Source: Schistosoma mansoni (taxonomy: Eukaryota; Platyhelminthes; Trematoda; Strigeidida; Schistosomatidae). From it: a stretch of DNA of 64,000 nucleotides. This document shows, in pieces, positions 33,748 through 47,500 of the stretch (positions are counted from its first letter, which is position 1; each line of letters opens with the position of its first letter). The notes below the pieces were generated by a model, which had not been told where the DNA came from, made no database searches, and saw only the letters and a program-made list of their open reading frames with translations. A program made the position numbers and the translations under genes. The stretch is taken from the NCBI RefSeq assembly GCF_000237925.1, contig NC_031500.1, positions 496,001 through 560,000 of the forward strand. The letters run 5' to 3'.

Positions 33748-34940
33748 GCAAAGGGAGAGGAAAGCATGACATTAGATGTCAAGATTGTCATCATCTACAA
33801 TAAAACCGGTGAAAAATAAACACATTAGTTCAGTTTGAGCAACTCGATAGGTCTTTTCAGATTTTCAATAACAAGTAGATCTAAGCTGAAGTGTTTATAA
33901 AAAATAAAGCTACAATAGACAATCAATATTTTCTATGCTGACTCAAGCATTTTAAACCACTAGATGGTTGACTTATCTTTCAGAAGTAAAAATTATGTAT
34001 TGCCTTGAACAATTGAAAAGTTACTTAACAAAATGAGCAAGGTAAAGGCACGTAAAATAAGTTGACAGTACAGGAAATGCTTGACTTAATATTTGCCTTT
34101 CCTTATAGGAGAAATTTATCAAACTGAAGCCCTTACGCTAGCATTGAACATATTAGGATGAAACCGACCATATTCACTCAGTAAAAGAACTGCAAACATT
34201 AACGATACTTAGGCAGTAATTTTTGTACTTACATACTGAAGTTCTAGTTCACAGACGCTTCACCTACACTTATGTTTATGAAATAGCATGAAAATCTCTT
34301 TGAGAGGACGGTCTCTGACAATCGGAATATTTTAGGTGTATATACATTATTTCAGCCCGCCTCATTATGAGACAGAGTATAGGTAATGTCAACTTATAAA
34401 TTTCGAGACCACAAATTTATTTAGAGAATTTGTATAGCGACTCAGGTTCACATCAATCAGAAAACAAATCAAAGTAGAGACATATTTGGTGGCAAGAACC
34501 TAATGTTCCAAGTAAGGATTTCCATTGCTAGTTTAAACTAGTAAGTCTTAATTAAGACTTTTTAATCTCAAACTTCCCACAGGTCATTATTGTCTATTAT
34601 TTTTCATAGCTGTAAAGAATAAAATGAATACAAGATATTCTGAGGTTTTCAAGAAAGTTTAGATATAAATAAAACTGACTACTCTCAGATAATGATGGAA
34701 CGGTGACCGAGGTTTCACAAAGTAAACAAACGCCAGCTAATAACCTTGAGCATTCAGTCTTCAATCTTCACTGACACGAACTCGAAACTGATCGATTGTA
34801 ACATATTCAAATTTTCTCCACTTGCTACTACCTTCATCTTATCATCCTATTGTCACTAGTTTTTGTCAATTGATCTTGCAATTGAAGCAGGGCTATTCGT
34901 TGTGCTGATAAAGCCGTCAGTCAAGTGCTTTTCATTTACT
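33748..34940. other. 5' flank of the TMEM68-type gene
   Basis: No exon, RNA or repeated family recognised. A pyrimidine-rich stretch directly precedes the 33747 start codon on the minus strand. Confidence 0.35.
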
Positions 34941-34949
34941 CTTCCCACT

Positions 34950-35300
34950 GATGATGCAACGGATATTCTAGTTTTACAACTGGATACCAGTAGCACCTTC
35001 TATGTTCGATCGTTCCCAGTCAGATAGAAATCAGAAGTCAGACGAGAAGAGGCAGGAAAGATATATTTGATTCGTTACCAATATATCGAGGACCTTTTCT
35101 ATAAGCTGGCTAATGAAACGTAGGAGCTGTGTCCCACGCTGTGTTGTTACGTGATCTGGTGCGGATGCATGACCGAAAGCCTTCAGCTAAACAAGTCCAC
35201 TTAAACAACGTGGTCAGCATCCAATGTCGAACACTTGATGGGCTATTGATTTTGGGGAATTATTTACAGCTACACCACTTATCCAAACTATTCCACGAAA
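34950..35300. repeat. Dispersed repeat X, copy 1
   Basis: About 350 bp nearly repeated 0.9 kb away (copy 2), with shared blocks GTAGGAGCTGTGTCCCACGC, GCATGACCGAAAGCCTTCAG and AACAACGTGGTCAGCATCCA. Class unknown. Confidence 0.65.
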
Positions 35301-35854
35301 TCTGTCATACTACTACAGCAAACAAAGTACCTTTGGATTATAACTGAAAACCTTTAAAAAAATGAAAATCGTTTGTATTAACACCACCAGTTGAACTTAT
35401 ATGAAGTAAACATGTCCTTTACTATTGTGGTAAAAAGAGGGTAAAAGACGGGTTACTAAATGAAGGATCAGTATGAGAACTAAAAATAAACGATAAACTG
35501 TGATGCCACAGCTACAAAAACATCTTTAATGAGGTCCATCACTTAAACTTGAACTTTCAGGACAAACCTTCGTTTCATCACAACATAAAAATCAAAGATA
35601 TAAAGTTTCTGCAATCCTAATCGCATTTCAGAATTTTTATATGTTAAAAACCAAGTGTTAATCCACACTCTTGGATTTTTATCAAATCAACCAAGTGACA
35701 AAGCCATTAGCATCACACATACCAATGAACTGGTTGGAATACTGTATGTTCAATCTGGTTGTCTATGGATCATTACTACTTGTCACAACTAGTCTCATAC
35801 ATGTCCAATCCGACGGATAATCAATGTCCTGAGAATAATCAAGGCGTGTGAAGA

Positions 35855-36185
35855 CACGACTAGTATTCCGATTTTACAACATGCTACCAGTAACACCTTC
35901 ACTATGCGAAGCTTTCCTCAACCCAATGAAATCAGAAGTCAGATGCGAAGAGGTAGGAAAGATATATTTGATACATTATCAGCATATCGCGAAGCGTTTA
36001 TTCTAAGCTAACTAGTGAACGTAGGAGCTGTGTCCCACGCTGGTTCGAAACGTTATCTGGTACTGATGCATGACCGAAAGCCTTCAGTTAAACAAGTCCA
36101 CTTAAACAACGTGGTCAGCATCCAATGTCGAACATTTAATGAGCTATTGATTTTGGGGATTTATTTACAGCTACACGCGTTTTAC
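35855..36185. repeat. Dispersed repeat X, copy 2
   Basis: Direct repeat of copy 1, ending GGGGATTTATTTACAGCTAC ACGCGTTTT. Contains no protein that can be recognised. Could be an LTR-like sequence or a SINE-like repeat; its ends are not defined. Confidence 0.65.
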
Positions 36186-38869
36186 TGCTTCACCGTTTAA
36201 TTTACTATGTTTTTGCTACTTAACATGTAAATATCTTCACTTAGACTAGCCGTTTATATATTTCACACGAACCACGCCCAAAACGCTTTTAGGACGTTAG
36301 ATTTAATGACTTTATACCACAATATACTACTATGCTAAAGTGTGTTATTTGTAGGCGAAGCATAATAAATAAAGTATCAGGTAGTTGTTGGTCAAACAAA
36401 CATTGAAAATCAAAACTCTGGAGCCTGTTGTTAAAATTAACAATATTTAGAAGAATATTTTTGAATTGCAATTTATAATATAATCAGGCAGCTCGGATTC
36501 ATTAACTCTACAAACTTCTGCATTTGCAGAAACACCTAAAATAACAGTACCTAGTTCCAACTGTTTAATCCCCAATCAACAACATAACTAATTACACATA
36601 ATGGTTTCTGGTGATCGTCATAAAGCGTTGTCGTTACTTGACAATCACGTAATGTGATTAATAAAATTGATGAAACCATGGACAAAATCTGTTAACAAAT
36701 TGACTTGTAATTATCATTAAATGGTGTTGCTTTCTCGTTATCTTCATACACTACAGATGACTTCTTTATATTTCTCTGTCAATCACTAGTTCGATAAATA
36801 TCTTGAAACCGTGTCAGTTCAATCGGAAGTTCACAGACACAACGATGCATGCAAATCATCAGTTTAAGCTATCGAGCGAGCCTCCTGCAAACTGAAAAAA
36901 ACTATCGAATCTACTTCCACACTGACAAAGCTTCAAGCCATCATCATAGACATGAGTTTAGAGTGTACTCCACTTGGTAACAACTCATGTTCTTTTTGAT
37001 AATCATATAAGCAACACTCACTGTTGATCATCTGATAAAGATTTACTTAGCCCAAAACGTCATCCAATACCATGTCACCTATATTTGTGGCACATTGGCT
37101 GTGTTGATTTCAACAATTTTTACTTACTATATTTCAGATAAGTCGTTTTATATCTCATGCTCAACTCTATACTTGCGAAGAACTTGCATGCACCACCAGA
37201 CTGTAGATATGAATATAAATAATTAGTCTATTGAAAATCGGAACAGTGAGTCTAGGGAATGTATCTCACGAATACCGTCATATTTAACGAATTTCTCTTA
37301 ACTGTCTATCCAAAATGCACTCAATTATCACCATTTTCACGTAAAAGAATTTTTGATAACCATCCATAAGTATTAGTAGTATTACTAATTCTATCACGGT
37401 CAAGTAATAATAAGATTTAGAAAATTTCCCCGTAACTAAATAAACAACATCAAACTTAACAAACTAACTAGAACACTAGTTGGAATTATTCTTTTCCACA
37501 GTTATACTTTGGTTAGTTCAGTTGGCCTACAAATTCAGATGCAATTGAAATCAACTCGTACAGACAGTATACAAGAATAAACGTCAGCTGAATTTTTATT
37601 TCGAACCAAAGGCAATACGACATAAACATTGTTTTTCAATTTCGAAACACAAAATACTCATACTGACAATGAGTTAAGTTACTAACCAATAGCTATTACT
37701 ACGCATCATACTGTGCTTATTGAAACATCTCTACACGAAATCATCCTTAATTATTATAATCCCACGTTGTTCAACTCCTACTTAATCTCAACGCAGACTT
37801 ACATTTTGCACGTGTTTAGAATCAAACCAAACACTTTGAAATTAATACATGTATTTCCCGATCAGTTGCTACCTCCTTCTTTCTGATTTGTCTCTCAGAT
37901 TATCAATGTTCAGAGGACACTTATTATTCTTTCGGTAACCTTTAGCGCGCGACAATCCCACTCAATGTGGCATCGAACCAATGTCACGTTGGTTCTGGTG
38001 GGGGAGTAATGTGGTGGCTCTGGACTCTAACCACACGACTTCTGAAGCCGTGCATATAATTACTGACAAGAATTACATTCAACAATTCACACGAAGAGAA
38101 GGTTAACTGTGGAGAACGCGGGAATAATTCATCCAATTCATCGGATGGCATGGCTCAGTCTTGCAGGCATGGTCGTCCTCATGTAACTCATCTCTTTTAT
38201 TCATAATAATTATATCGTCTTATCTCCGGCCTAAATGTGTTCTTTAGAAATTCCAATCATGCTGCTAATTGTCACGATACGATAAGTCATTGAGGACAAT
38301 TATGTGACCTTCACGTGATACATTATCGATCAGTTAGTAACATCATGACAAGTCTACAGTTTGGAAATTGTGTTTATTATTATAATGGTACTAATAACGA
38401 TGTAGACTACAGTTCTATGGTCTAATAAGGGCTTTCCGTGCGATGAACGAGTGTTTGGTCTCTTCCATCCATCTAGAACAGATCATATGAATATATGTGA
38501 AGATTTATGTTCTAACTCAGCAGTAGTACGTTTATCTTTGCCCCAGAAATAATGGACCTGATCCATGATTCATGATGTGACTACCTAGCACAAATGATCG
38601 TTCATATAAGTCAGTCAGAGTTAGTAATCGCACGTGCTACTGTGACAACCAGCAATATGACGTCTAGCACCTCTGAAGAACGCATTTTTGCTGGGAATGG
38701 AATAGCACATTCGAAACAAAAATACACGAGGTCACATAGAGAGACCACGCCTGCATGGTAGAGCCATGCTATTTTGACTCTACACTCCCGCGCCCATCAA
38801 TTGAGACCTTTTCCGAGTGTGACATGTCGGACGTAAATCTCAATATTTTTATATTCAGCCTCAATGGTC
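36186..38869. other. Intergenic, unannotated
   Basis: No gene, RNA or repeated family recognised across about 2.7 kb between the divergent TMEM68-type and RPB4 genes. Confidence 0.35.
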
Positions 38870-38879
38870 GTGTGATTAT

Positions 38880-39975
38880 GTACCATTAATACTATAGGTC
38901 TCAAAAGCAAGAGTTTCACAAGAAACAATAATGGGTCCTCTAATGTTATTGATCTTTCTTAAAAACCTGTTAGATAAACTTAGCTCACGGACAATGATCT
39001 ACGCAGACGAAGAAAAGATTTGGAAGTCCTTAGAAGGTGTGAAAGATTCACTTGATCTTCTGAAGGACCCCACAAAAATCGAAGAATGGACAGTAGACAA
39101 TGAGTTGAACCTTAGCTTGATGGAATATCATTTCATGAACGTTTTGCTTCATTTGACACGAAGCACTTACACCACCAATGGAAATCCGCTCCTAATTATT
39201 TCCTCAGAACATAATTTCAGGCTTGTAACCGTCCATACCTCAGACATCAAAGATGTAGTCATGGCAAACTCAACTGTTCACTTTATTAGAAGAAAACTTG
39301 ACTCAATCACCACAGAGTTGTTTCCAAAACTGTTTAAAACCTACGCACAGCACCACCTTGAAGTCCACAGTGTCGTTGCGCCCCCTCTCTTCAAAAAAGA
39401 CATAAAGCTTTTAGATCAAGTATAGCGACGGATAACCAACAAGGCCATAGGCTTGAAAAATAAATCTTAAGAGAAAAGACTTTAACTCTTGAAACTATCC
39501 TCGTTGAGTCACATAAGAACAGGAGGTGATCTGACAATGACATGAAAGACAATAAGCATAAAACACCACCTAAACACTACAATACTAAAAAAATAATCAC
39601 CATGCTACTCTAGGCAACCGTCGAAAGACTGCATGTCAAAGGACGAACACTGAAGCGCGCTCTCACTTTTTCTCATTAAAAGTTTCCCCCACTTAGAATG
39701 TATCACCAACCAAAGTGTCCACAGCCCAATCCGTTGATATCTGTAAGAGGAGGCTTGTCAAACTTGTGCTCGTTCATGGATTACCATCTCAATTTCGGAC
39801 TCAAAGTATCTGGTGCATGACTCACAAATTACCACTGTTATTATTGCCACGTATTAGAATTAATCCTCATCTCTCATATTATCATCTCCGTCCTTCCTTA
39901 TTCTTTCAATTCCGTCTTCTTACACATTACCAATTAATTAACTTACTTGTTATTCTTGAATTATTCATCTCTTAA
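38880..39975 (+). mobile_element. CR1/SR1-type LINE fragment (RT half to 3' end)
   Basis: Translation MGPLMLLIFLKNLLDKLSS...MIYADEEKIWKSL (RT box YADD changed to YADE), EEWTVDNELNLSLMEYHFMN, SVVAPPLFKKDIKLLDQV, RRITNKAIGL is the C-terminal half of a CR1/jockey-like RT. The frame is open for 164 aa and then breaks. 5'-truncated. Confidence 0.7.
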
Positions 39976-40239
39976 TACTCGAATTATCACTTCACCATAT
40001 TCACATAACAGCCAAACAAACTACTGACTGATGGTGGAACAGCTGCTGACTCAAACTGCAAAATATGAAAATCCACAAATAACTATAAAAAAGGACGATA
40101 TTTAGTGCAGTCGGGTAGCTAGACTATTACATGTTAGACATGTTCGAATACCTGGAAAGGTACCGAGACAACAATCAGCGAGCGCAGCTAAACCAATCAC
40201 CCTACACAAGCTCGTGGCAAACCACTGCTTCTTGGGTAT

Positions 40240-40372
40240 CGGATAACGCATAAAGATGCTACTGCTATTCCCCAGCTAGGTGTGTGCATTAAAACCAATG
40301 AGGTGATGATTAATGTCGAAAACTTATAGAACTATTTGTTTCTGGGATTTATTTACCGTTACACGCGTTTCA
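40240..40372. repeat. Dispersed repeat X, copy 3 (end part), just upstream of RPB4
   Basis: AATGTCGAA...CTATTTG...GGGATTTATTTACCGTTACACGCGTTT aligns with the ends of X copies 1 and 2. It stops about 33 bp before the RPB4 start codon. Confidence 0.5.
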
Positions 40373-40404
40373 AATTTGGTGTTGTACGTTACCTTGTGGT
40401 TAAG

Positions 40405-42876
40405 ATGTCACAAATGCATGCAGTAGCTGATGATTTCGATGCATCTGAATTGAAATTCTCTAAAGGTATTTTTCATTTTGAATTTAACATCTCCAGATTT
40501 TGAGAACGCCGATACATTAATGCTTGCTGAAGTTAAAATATTGTTGGAACATAGGTTTGTCTTAGTTTTACTCGTTGTTTTGTAGTAAGCTTGATTATTT
40601 GGCATAATGTTGTCTTTGAGTCGTTCAAAGGATATGAAATATACATTACTTCCACTCAGGTCCCTCATACTTTGCACTTTTGAAATGGTTTATCATCAAA
40701 ACATATTGCATCTTATTTTGGTTACGCAAATGAGCATACTTAAACATGTGGTTTTTCAAAATCCATTGTTACTCATTTTGGTCCAGGTCACGGATTGTAT
40801 TTTCAGTAGGTCGTTTTTATACGATCTATCTGAATTAATTGATATTTACCAACTTTATAGGAAACAGATATGTGCAAAGACATTTAGTAAACTTTTGACA
40901 AGTAAGGCACTTCGTAGAATAAACGTTTCAGAGTGGTTATCAAAAGGCAGGAATTTCTAAACTTACGACTTGTAGAGTTTTGGTCGAGCAACCACATAAC
41001 AACTCCCTTAGAAAACCCATGTCGTCTTTTAGTAGAACATACAACATTTATTACATAATCATTTATTGTAAAAAGAAAAAAAACAATTTTTGCATTTTCA
41101 TTATTTTTGTAAGGATGGCTCGTTGGCAAACTCTAAGAAGATTCAAGAAGCCCAGAAAGAGACGCAGACATTCCATCCAATCACTGCTAGGGGAATATTC
41201 TAGAATGTCGACGTGTAGCTTCCCTATTGGATGGACAAGAATGACCCCTCTATATGCCTATTGGCTGTCCGAAATGATGATTTACTTTCAGCCAAAGACT
41301 ACAAATACATGAGATTTTTGGACCATATTTGACACTGTTTTGGGAAATGAAATTTCCTACTTACTAAATTTCTATCTTCTCTCTTACGACGTTGAGGGTT
41401 CGATCGTTCAAGTAGTATGCGGCATAGTAAGGATCAAAGCTCTAGATACAACAATTTTCCTCCATGATATTCGTTGATTAAAGTTATTATTGTTGTTTTA
41501 TTTAAAAGCGGTAACGCGAAATTCTTTATCTGCCATCTATTTTTGTCTTCTTCCATCCGTTGTACAAATNNNNNNNNNNNNNNNNNNNNNNNNNNNNNNN
41601 NNNNNNNNNNNNNNNNNNNNNNNNNNNNNNNNNNNNNNNNNNNNNNNNNNNNNNNNNNNNNNNNNNNNNNNNNNNNNNNNNNNNNNNNNNNNNNNNNNNN
41701 NNNNNNNNNNNNNNNNNNNNNNNNNNNNNNNNNNNNNNNNNNNNNNNNNNNNNNNNNNNNNNNNNNNNNTTCATGAAATGATGAATTCTATTGACGATAC
41801 TAATTGAGGGGCATGAAAAAAGAACTGGGTTAGTAGTGGTTTTATAAATCTGCAGCCTTGGCCACGGGGCCCGACATAAGTTTTTGATGTTGGCCTTCCT
41901 GTGGAGAAGTTAGAAACGCGCTAAATTCGTGCTTGAAAGGGCCTTACCGCCTTAGATAGGAATCCTTTGGCTAAGGTGACATGATGTTCATATAACTGAC
42001 ACTATAACCCCTCCTGTCAGTTGTAAGTAGATGGCATCATTACATATGCTGGTTGTCTACCCACCGCCTTCTCACGGCGGTGTTGATTACAAAATTAAAA
42101 GAATGAAGAGCAAATGTCCAACGCTTTAATCGGTTTGGTAGATACGGAGGGTGAACCTGGCGAAGTTGGAAAACCCTGATTCCAATTAATGGTGCACATC
42201 GGCTCTAGGAACCTGAGAGAACAAATCGCTTAACCAATTTTTGGTTACCGACTACCATGGGACTGTATCTCCTTACGATGCTCCACTGTCTTGTGGATCA
42301 GACTTTTAAGTTGAAAGCTCAGGGAGTAGCCCCCTAAGAAAACCACCTGCTTCGGTTTGGGCACCCGAGCAGTATCACAGCCCACACACAAACCAAGTGA
42401 CTTGTGTGATGCATATGTATTCGGTGCCCCTTCGTACCCATATTTATCTGTTCAAATAAATAAATAAACTACAACAATAACTACAAAAATAATAAATTTT
42501 AATGTTTTTACTTTCAAAAAAACACAGAAAAGAACAAAATGAAAATGCAACAATCCATGAACTTGAATTATCACCAGTATTTACAAAAACATTAAATTAT
42601 GTAACACAATTTTCCAAATTTAATAATCGTGAAACAATCGAAAGTGTACGAAAGTAAGTTAAATAAACTTTTTATTATTAATAATTTTCTTGTTTTAGCC
42701 TTTTAACACAAAAACGATTTCATAATTTTGAATTAGCTTCATTGGCTAATTTATTACCGGATACAGCAGAAGAAAGTAAAGCATTATTACCAAGTTTAGA
42801 TAGTCCACGTTTTACAGAAGAGGAATTACAACAATTATTAGATGAAATACAATCTAAACGAAGTTTTCAATCATAA
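40405..42876 (+). CDS. POLR2D: RNA polymerase II subunit RPB4
   Basis: Exons 40405-40465, 40497-40554, 42528-42653 and 42699-42876 join in phase to 140 aa (human protein 142 aa). The protein runs [41 protein letters not shown], then [20 protein letters not shown] and [57 protein letters not shown]. This matches metazoan RPB4 from end to end. With RPB7 it forms the stalk of RNA polymerase II. Intron 1 is only 31 bp and intron 3 is 45 bp; intron 2 is about 2 kb and contains an SR2-like LINE piece, a W repeat and the second assembly gap. No canonical AATAAA is seen soon after the stop. Confidence 0.95.
41570..41769. other. Assembly gap (200 N)
   Basis: Run of exactly 200 N in RPB4 intron 2; true size unknown. 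Confidence 0.99.
41865..42055 (-). mobile_element. SR2-like LINE 5' fragment
   Basis: GGGCCTTACCGCCTTAGATA and the ATGCTGGTTGTC block match the 5' regions at 25.9 and 50.9 kb. Truncated where a W repeat joins it. Confidence 0.55.
42056..42472 (+). mobile_element. W repeat, copy 6 (5'-truncated)
   Basis: Starts inside the W body (CACCGCCTTCTCACGGCGG) and ends with AAATAAATAAATAAA only about 55 bp before RPB4 exon 3. Confidence 0.75.
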
Positions 42877-43229
42877 CTATTGAGTATACTAATGTTTTTC
42901 TTATTTTATTTATGTTCATACTATTTTGTACAAAAATATTCATTTCAAATAAGTCTATTTTTTTCATTGTATCATTCGAATGGGTAGCTAAGGAAAGAGA
43001 ACAGAGCAGATTCTCATTAATATATTTCTGCGTAAGGTAAGGATACTGCCTTGGGTGTTCAAATCGAAGGAAATAATCTTCTCAGCAGTCCACTCACCAA
43101 GCCTTCCACTCCGGGAGGGGGAAGGCTGAATACAGAAGGCAGTGGGATAGTGTTATGAGATTTAGTTCCTTTGTGACCAAATCAAATTTCTACGGCATTC
43201 ATCCATTCAGTGTCCTGAAGCCAATACAC

Positions 43230-43702
43230 ACTAGGCCCCCAAATGGCCTGGTACTGCCGAGAGTCCGTTCTCCCTCTCGAAGTACTCTCACATGGCCACA
43301 CGTATACAGCCACTGACAGGGAAGTTTTACTCATTGTCTTCTCACCACTGGGGTGTTATTTATGAAATTGAGATAATGGAAAGTGCTTTAATTGGTTTGG
43401 TGGATACGGAGGGTCAACCTAGGGAAATTGGAAAACCCTCATTCCAAAACAATGGTGAACATTGAATCCAGAGGGAACAAATTGAGCGTGAACCTATTTT
43501 TGGTCACTGATTACCATAGGACTACATCTGACGTTGCTCCACTGCCTTATGGATCAAACCTTTAGGTTGAAGACCCTGTGTATGGTACCATAAGAAAACT
43601 ATCTGCTTCGGCACCCGAGCAATATCCCAGTCCTAACATAAATCGAATGATTTGTGGCGCATATCTATGTGGTGCCTCCTTGTACCAATGTTTATTTATT
43701 TT
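43230..43702 (+). mobile_element. W repeat, copy 7, diverged
   Basis: From GGCCCCCAAATGGCCTGG to the ACCAATGTTTATTTATTT end; many substitutions and small deletions, so an older copy. Confidence 0.7.
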
Positions 43703-44497
43703 GGTTAGAAATGATATGCACACTACTGGTTCGGAATCAGGACTTTCGGTATTCAACGACCCTGTTTAAGCGTCAGACGTTCGGTCTGATATCACTGGAT
43801 ACTCTTATGATACCATATTGTGCTCGAATTTGTGTATTTAGCGAGAAGTTATCCCACCCTCTCGATTTAAAATTGTCACATGAATACATTTATGTCTATA
43901 CAGAGATATTCGACTTCATTTACCAGTGATAACTTAGAAATTGCGTTTTGTTATTGTTCATTTTATGTGTATATCCAAAATATGTTCAGGCTTTACGCCA
44001 CCAAGGAAATGACACAGTCGTTTAATCCTGGCTTATTTCCAAGTTTATGTACACGACTCCGAGCTACATTTTAGATGTTAAGAGCTAATAATACTACTCG
44101 GTTAGGTAAGTAGGACAAGCAGAATGGTAGCGAAGCCGATTTCTAAACATGTTACAGTTCAATATTGATTCATTATGAATTGTAGAATATATATATAATC
44201 TTATTTCAGAAATATACACAAATATATATATATATCATAAAATGAAGAATTGTACAAAGAGGAGTATGTAGATTTGGTTCGCTTCGTTTTCTTTTTTTAA
44301 ATAGACATCAAGAATGGTATAAATGACAAAGTATACGGATAGGAACATGTGGGATTATAATAATAGTTATAATGATCATTGTAATAATAAATATATAGGT
44401 AGGTATGAGAAAATATACATCAATGTTTTTGAATGAGAAGTACGAAAGAGAAAAAAAATACAGGCACATACATACATGCACACAAACACACACACTT

Positions 44498-44503
44498 TTT
44501 ATT
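44498..44503 (-). promoter_or_regulatory. Candidate polyadenylation signal of the zinc-finger gene
   Basis: AATAAA begins 2 nt after the stop codon on the minus strand, followed by a TG-rich repeat (reverse of the ACACACAC run at 44483-44496) that could act as the GU-rich element. If used, the 3' UTR would be only about 20-30 nt. Confidence 0.45.
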
Positions 44504-44505
44504 CG

Positions 44506-47500
44506 TCATGAAGTTTGACTTTCATCAATATATTTGTCATTTGATGTTTTCACAGGTTCTAGGGATTCCAAATGTAAGTCAACATTGGAACAAGGTAAAT
44601 CAGAAGCTTCAGTACTATTTGGACTAGAAGCAATACTTTGATCGGATTCCATAGGATGTATTGATTCTTCCATATTATCACTTGTTGTTGTTGTTGCTGC
44701 TACCGCTTCACATATACTACGATGTGATTCAAACCTATGGAAAAAATGAAGAAACCAGAAAAAGGAGTTAATTCAAATCTGCATATGAAATGAAAGCTAG
44801 AATAATCTAGACCCGGTTATACAACGTTGACGTAGTCTGTTTGATAAACAGGCGAACTAGGGTTACGATGACTTTACTCAGTGATAAAATATATACTAGT
44901 AATAACCCAACACGAGTTTAAATAGTATGGAGGAAGAAGGTGGAATATTTACTTCAAACAAAATTAAAACTGGTTTGATTACGTCATTCATGTGGTTCTA
45001 TATGAAACGACAATATGATGGTCAGTCCCAAAAATGTTCAGTTTGTAATGTGAATGAGTAGAGTTGAGATTTATGTGTAAAATGGGTAAAGCTAAGTGTG
45101 GTTATTTGGATAAACATTCAGACAAAGAAATTTAGCATGGTGTGAAACGCTACAGATACTAGCTTTTCTTAACACAATCTAGTGTATACCAGAAAACCAG
45201 TGATAGTCCGGAAGCACTGTATAGCTGTTGGCATACATCCTAGCACGAAACAAATACCAACGGTAATGACTTATGATCACGGATTGACTGGGGTGAGGAA
45301 TATAAACTGTTGGATCCAAACTTAATGGTCTGAAGGTCCTACGTTTGATCCTCAATGGGCTTAGTAAGTATTATTGAGGAGTTCTAGCTGCCTAAAACAC
45401 CTAGATAAAGTCAACCATCGACGTAACTACAGATAGAATAACCTTCACAAGCAATCTATCCTACGAAAAATGCAAAATTATTCGATTTTGCAGCATATCC
45501 ACGGAAAAGGACTGCTGCAAAAAGTGTGAGAACGTTAATGGTCATTCACATATTGCTGGTATGCTTTTCAGCGAAACATTTATGAACGCTACACAAGACC
45601 GCTAGTTCTAGGTATATGTGAATCTGGACGTCTTACTATTAAACAGAACTAATTAATCAAATCAACTGGAAATCACATAAAGTGATCCAAAATTACTACA
45701 GAAAGCTAGTTAGATCAGGACTTTGAAGCACGAAAACGAATAAAAGCTAGCAGAATGTTATCTAAGGGCAATCATACCACAACGACGCAGTCCAGCTATA
45801 TGCTACATGATGAACATGTTTTAAAAGTGAAAAATGTGTAGGTCGGCAGTATTTTAAATAAGAATATTGAAACCGTAAGCAGGTTCATCCAATCACTCCA
45901 TCAAATCTACCATACAATTATTGAATTACATCAAGGGAATTCAAATCAACAACGACGAACTGATGCTACACTTCAATATAACAGACTTATTAACCTCAAT
46001 TGAACAAAACATAGCACAGCAGTCTTTGTCACTGCTCATTCCTCACTAACGACACAAATCTCCCAAAGTGCACAAAGCTTCAAGTATAAGTTTAATAGGA
46101 CTCCTCGATTTAGACTCAACAACATACTTCCAATTAAACAATAAAATCTAAGAATGAACGAACGAAAGGAACACCAATGGGATCACCGATATCAGGATAT
46201 ACTGCAGAAGCAGTGACCCACAGTCTGGAAACCTCTACCTTACCAATGATCAAGCCGAAAACGTGAATTCATTTTGTGGACAACACATTCGTCACAGTCA
46301 AAGGAACAGATGAAAAACACCTACATCTCACCAACAATGTCTTCCATGACATAAAAACTCACAATCGAAAACCAGACGAACAACAAACTATAGTTCTACA
46401 ATGTAACAATCACCAGAACTGACACAGAAAAACTCGAGACTCAAGTATATCGGATACCGAAACACACACATCAAATTCTCAATTAAAATATCAACAAACC
46501 AACAAGTCTCTAAATCAACTGCCCACAAACTTCATTCTAGAGGGTGAGAACACAATGCAGCACACTTACAGCAAGGAAAAATGAAGAAAAATATTAAATG
46601 CCTATTCTTCAAAAGAAACGATACACACAAAACTTCAACAAAAATTACCAATCAAGTGCATCAGTAGAAAACAAATCAAGTACACCAATAAACAAACGGC
46701 ATATCAGAAATTACGATATTATTAAAGCCCTTTGGAATGGGTGTAGCACACAAACCAGCGAAGTCACTTCAATCTATCCCATCTAAACCAAAGGACAAAA
46801 GAAGAAAAACCGAACATCATCTACAAAATAAACTGTTCCCATTGAGGAAAACATTACATCGGACGAAGTGAACCCCACCACTTCATCTGAAATAACACTA
46901 ATTACCGGTCAAATGTCATGACATGACGTAGATTTGCTTATATCAATACATGTAAACACACATTTGACTGGAAAAATGTTGAGATCTTCGATAGAGGGAA
47001 TATTAAAAGCACCAAAGGAGTTTTAGTAGTTTGGCACTAAGCTCAATCAACAAACACATTGAAATCGATTCAGTCTATCAACCAATCAGAAAAATTGTCG
47101 ACAAATATAGGACCAAGAATCAAATCAAGGAGAGATACAATCAAAATAAAGAGGTAGACAACGAGGGATCAAAGGTCAACGATAACTAATCAAGATCATA
47201 GTCGGTAGGACAAGCTGTGAATAATAAGTGGAGAAATTCGGACAATTAACTCCTATCTAAAATTTGTGCTAATAATGTTATTCAGAAGAACAATGAAAGC
47301 TTCCCGAGCAAAGCATCCATCTCAGAGAACGAAACTCCACTTAAATACTGAGATGAATTATGTGATTGGAGACAATCAATAAAAGACCCTAGGTCTATGT
47401 TTTTACTAGTCGACAGTCATATGTGATATGCTTCTATGGTCTTTAAAGAACTGATGTCATCTCACTGAAAGACAGCTCATAAGCGACGTAGAATCTGACG

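Noticed and set aside
37940-38240. GC-richer stretch resembling an LTR or SINE
   Set aside because: No tRNA boxes, ribozyme core or second copy found here.
40607-40960. 117-aa open frame in RPB4 intron 2
   Set aside because: No recognisable domain, AT-rich composition, and it lies between verified RPB4 exons.
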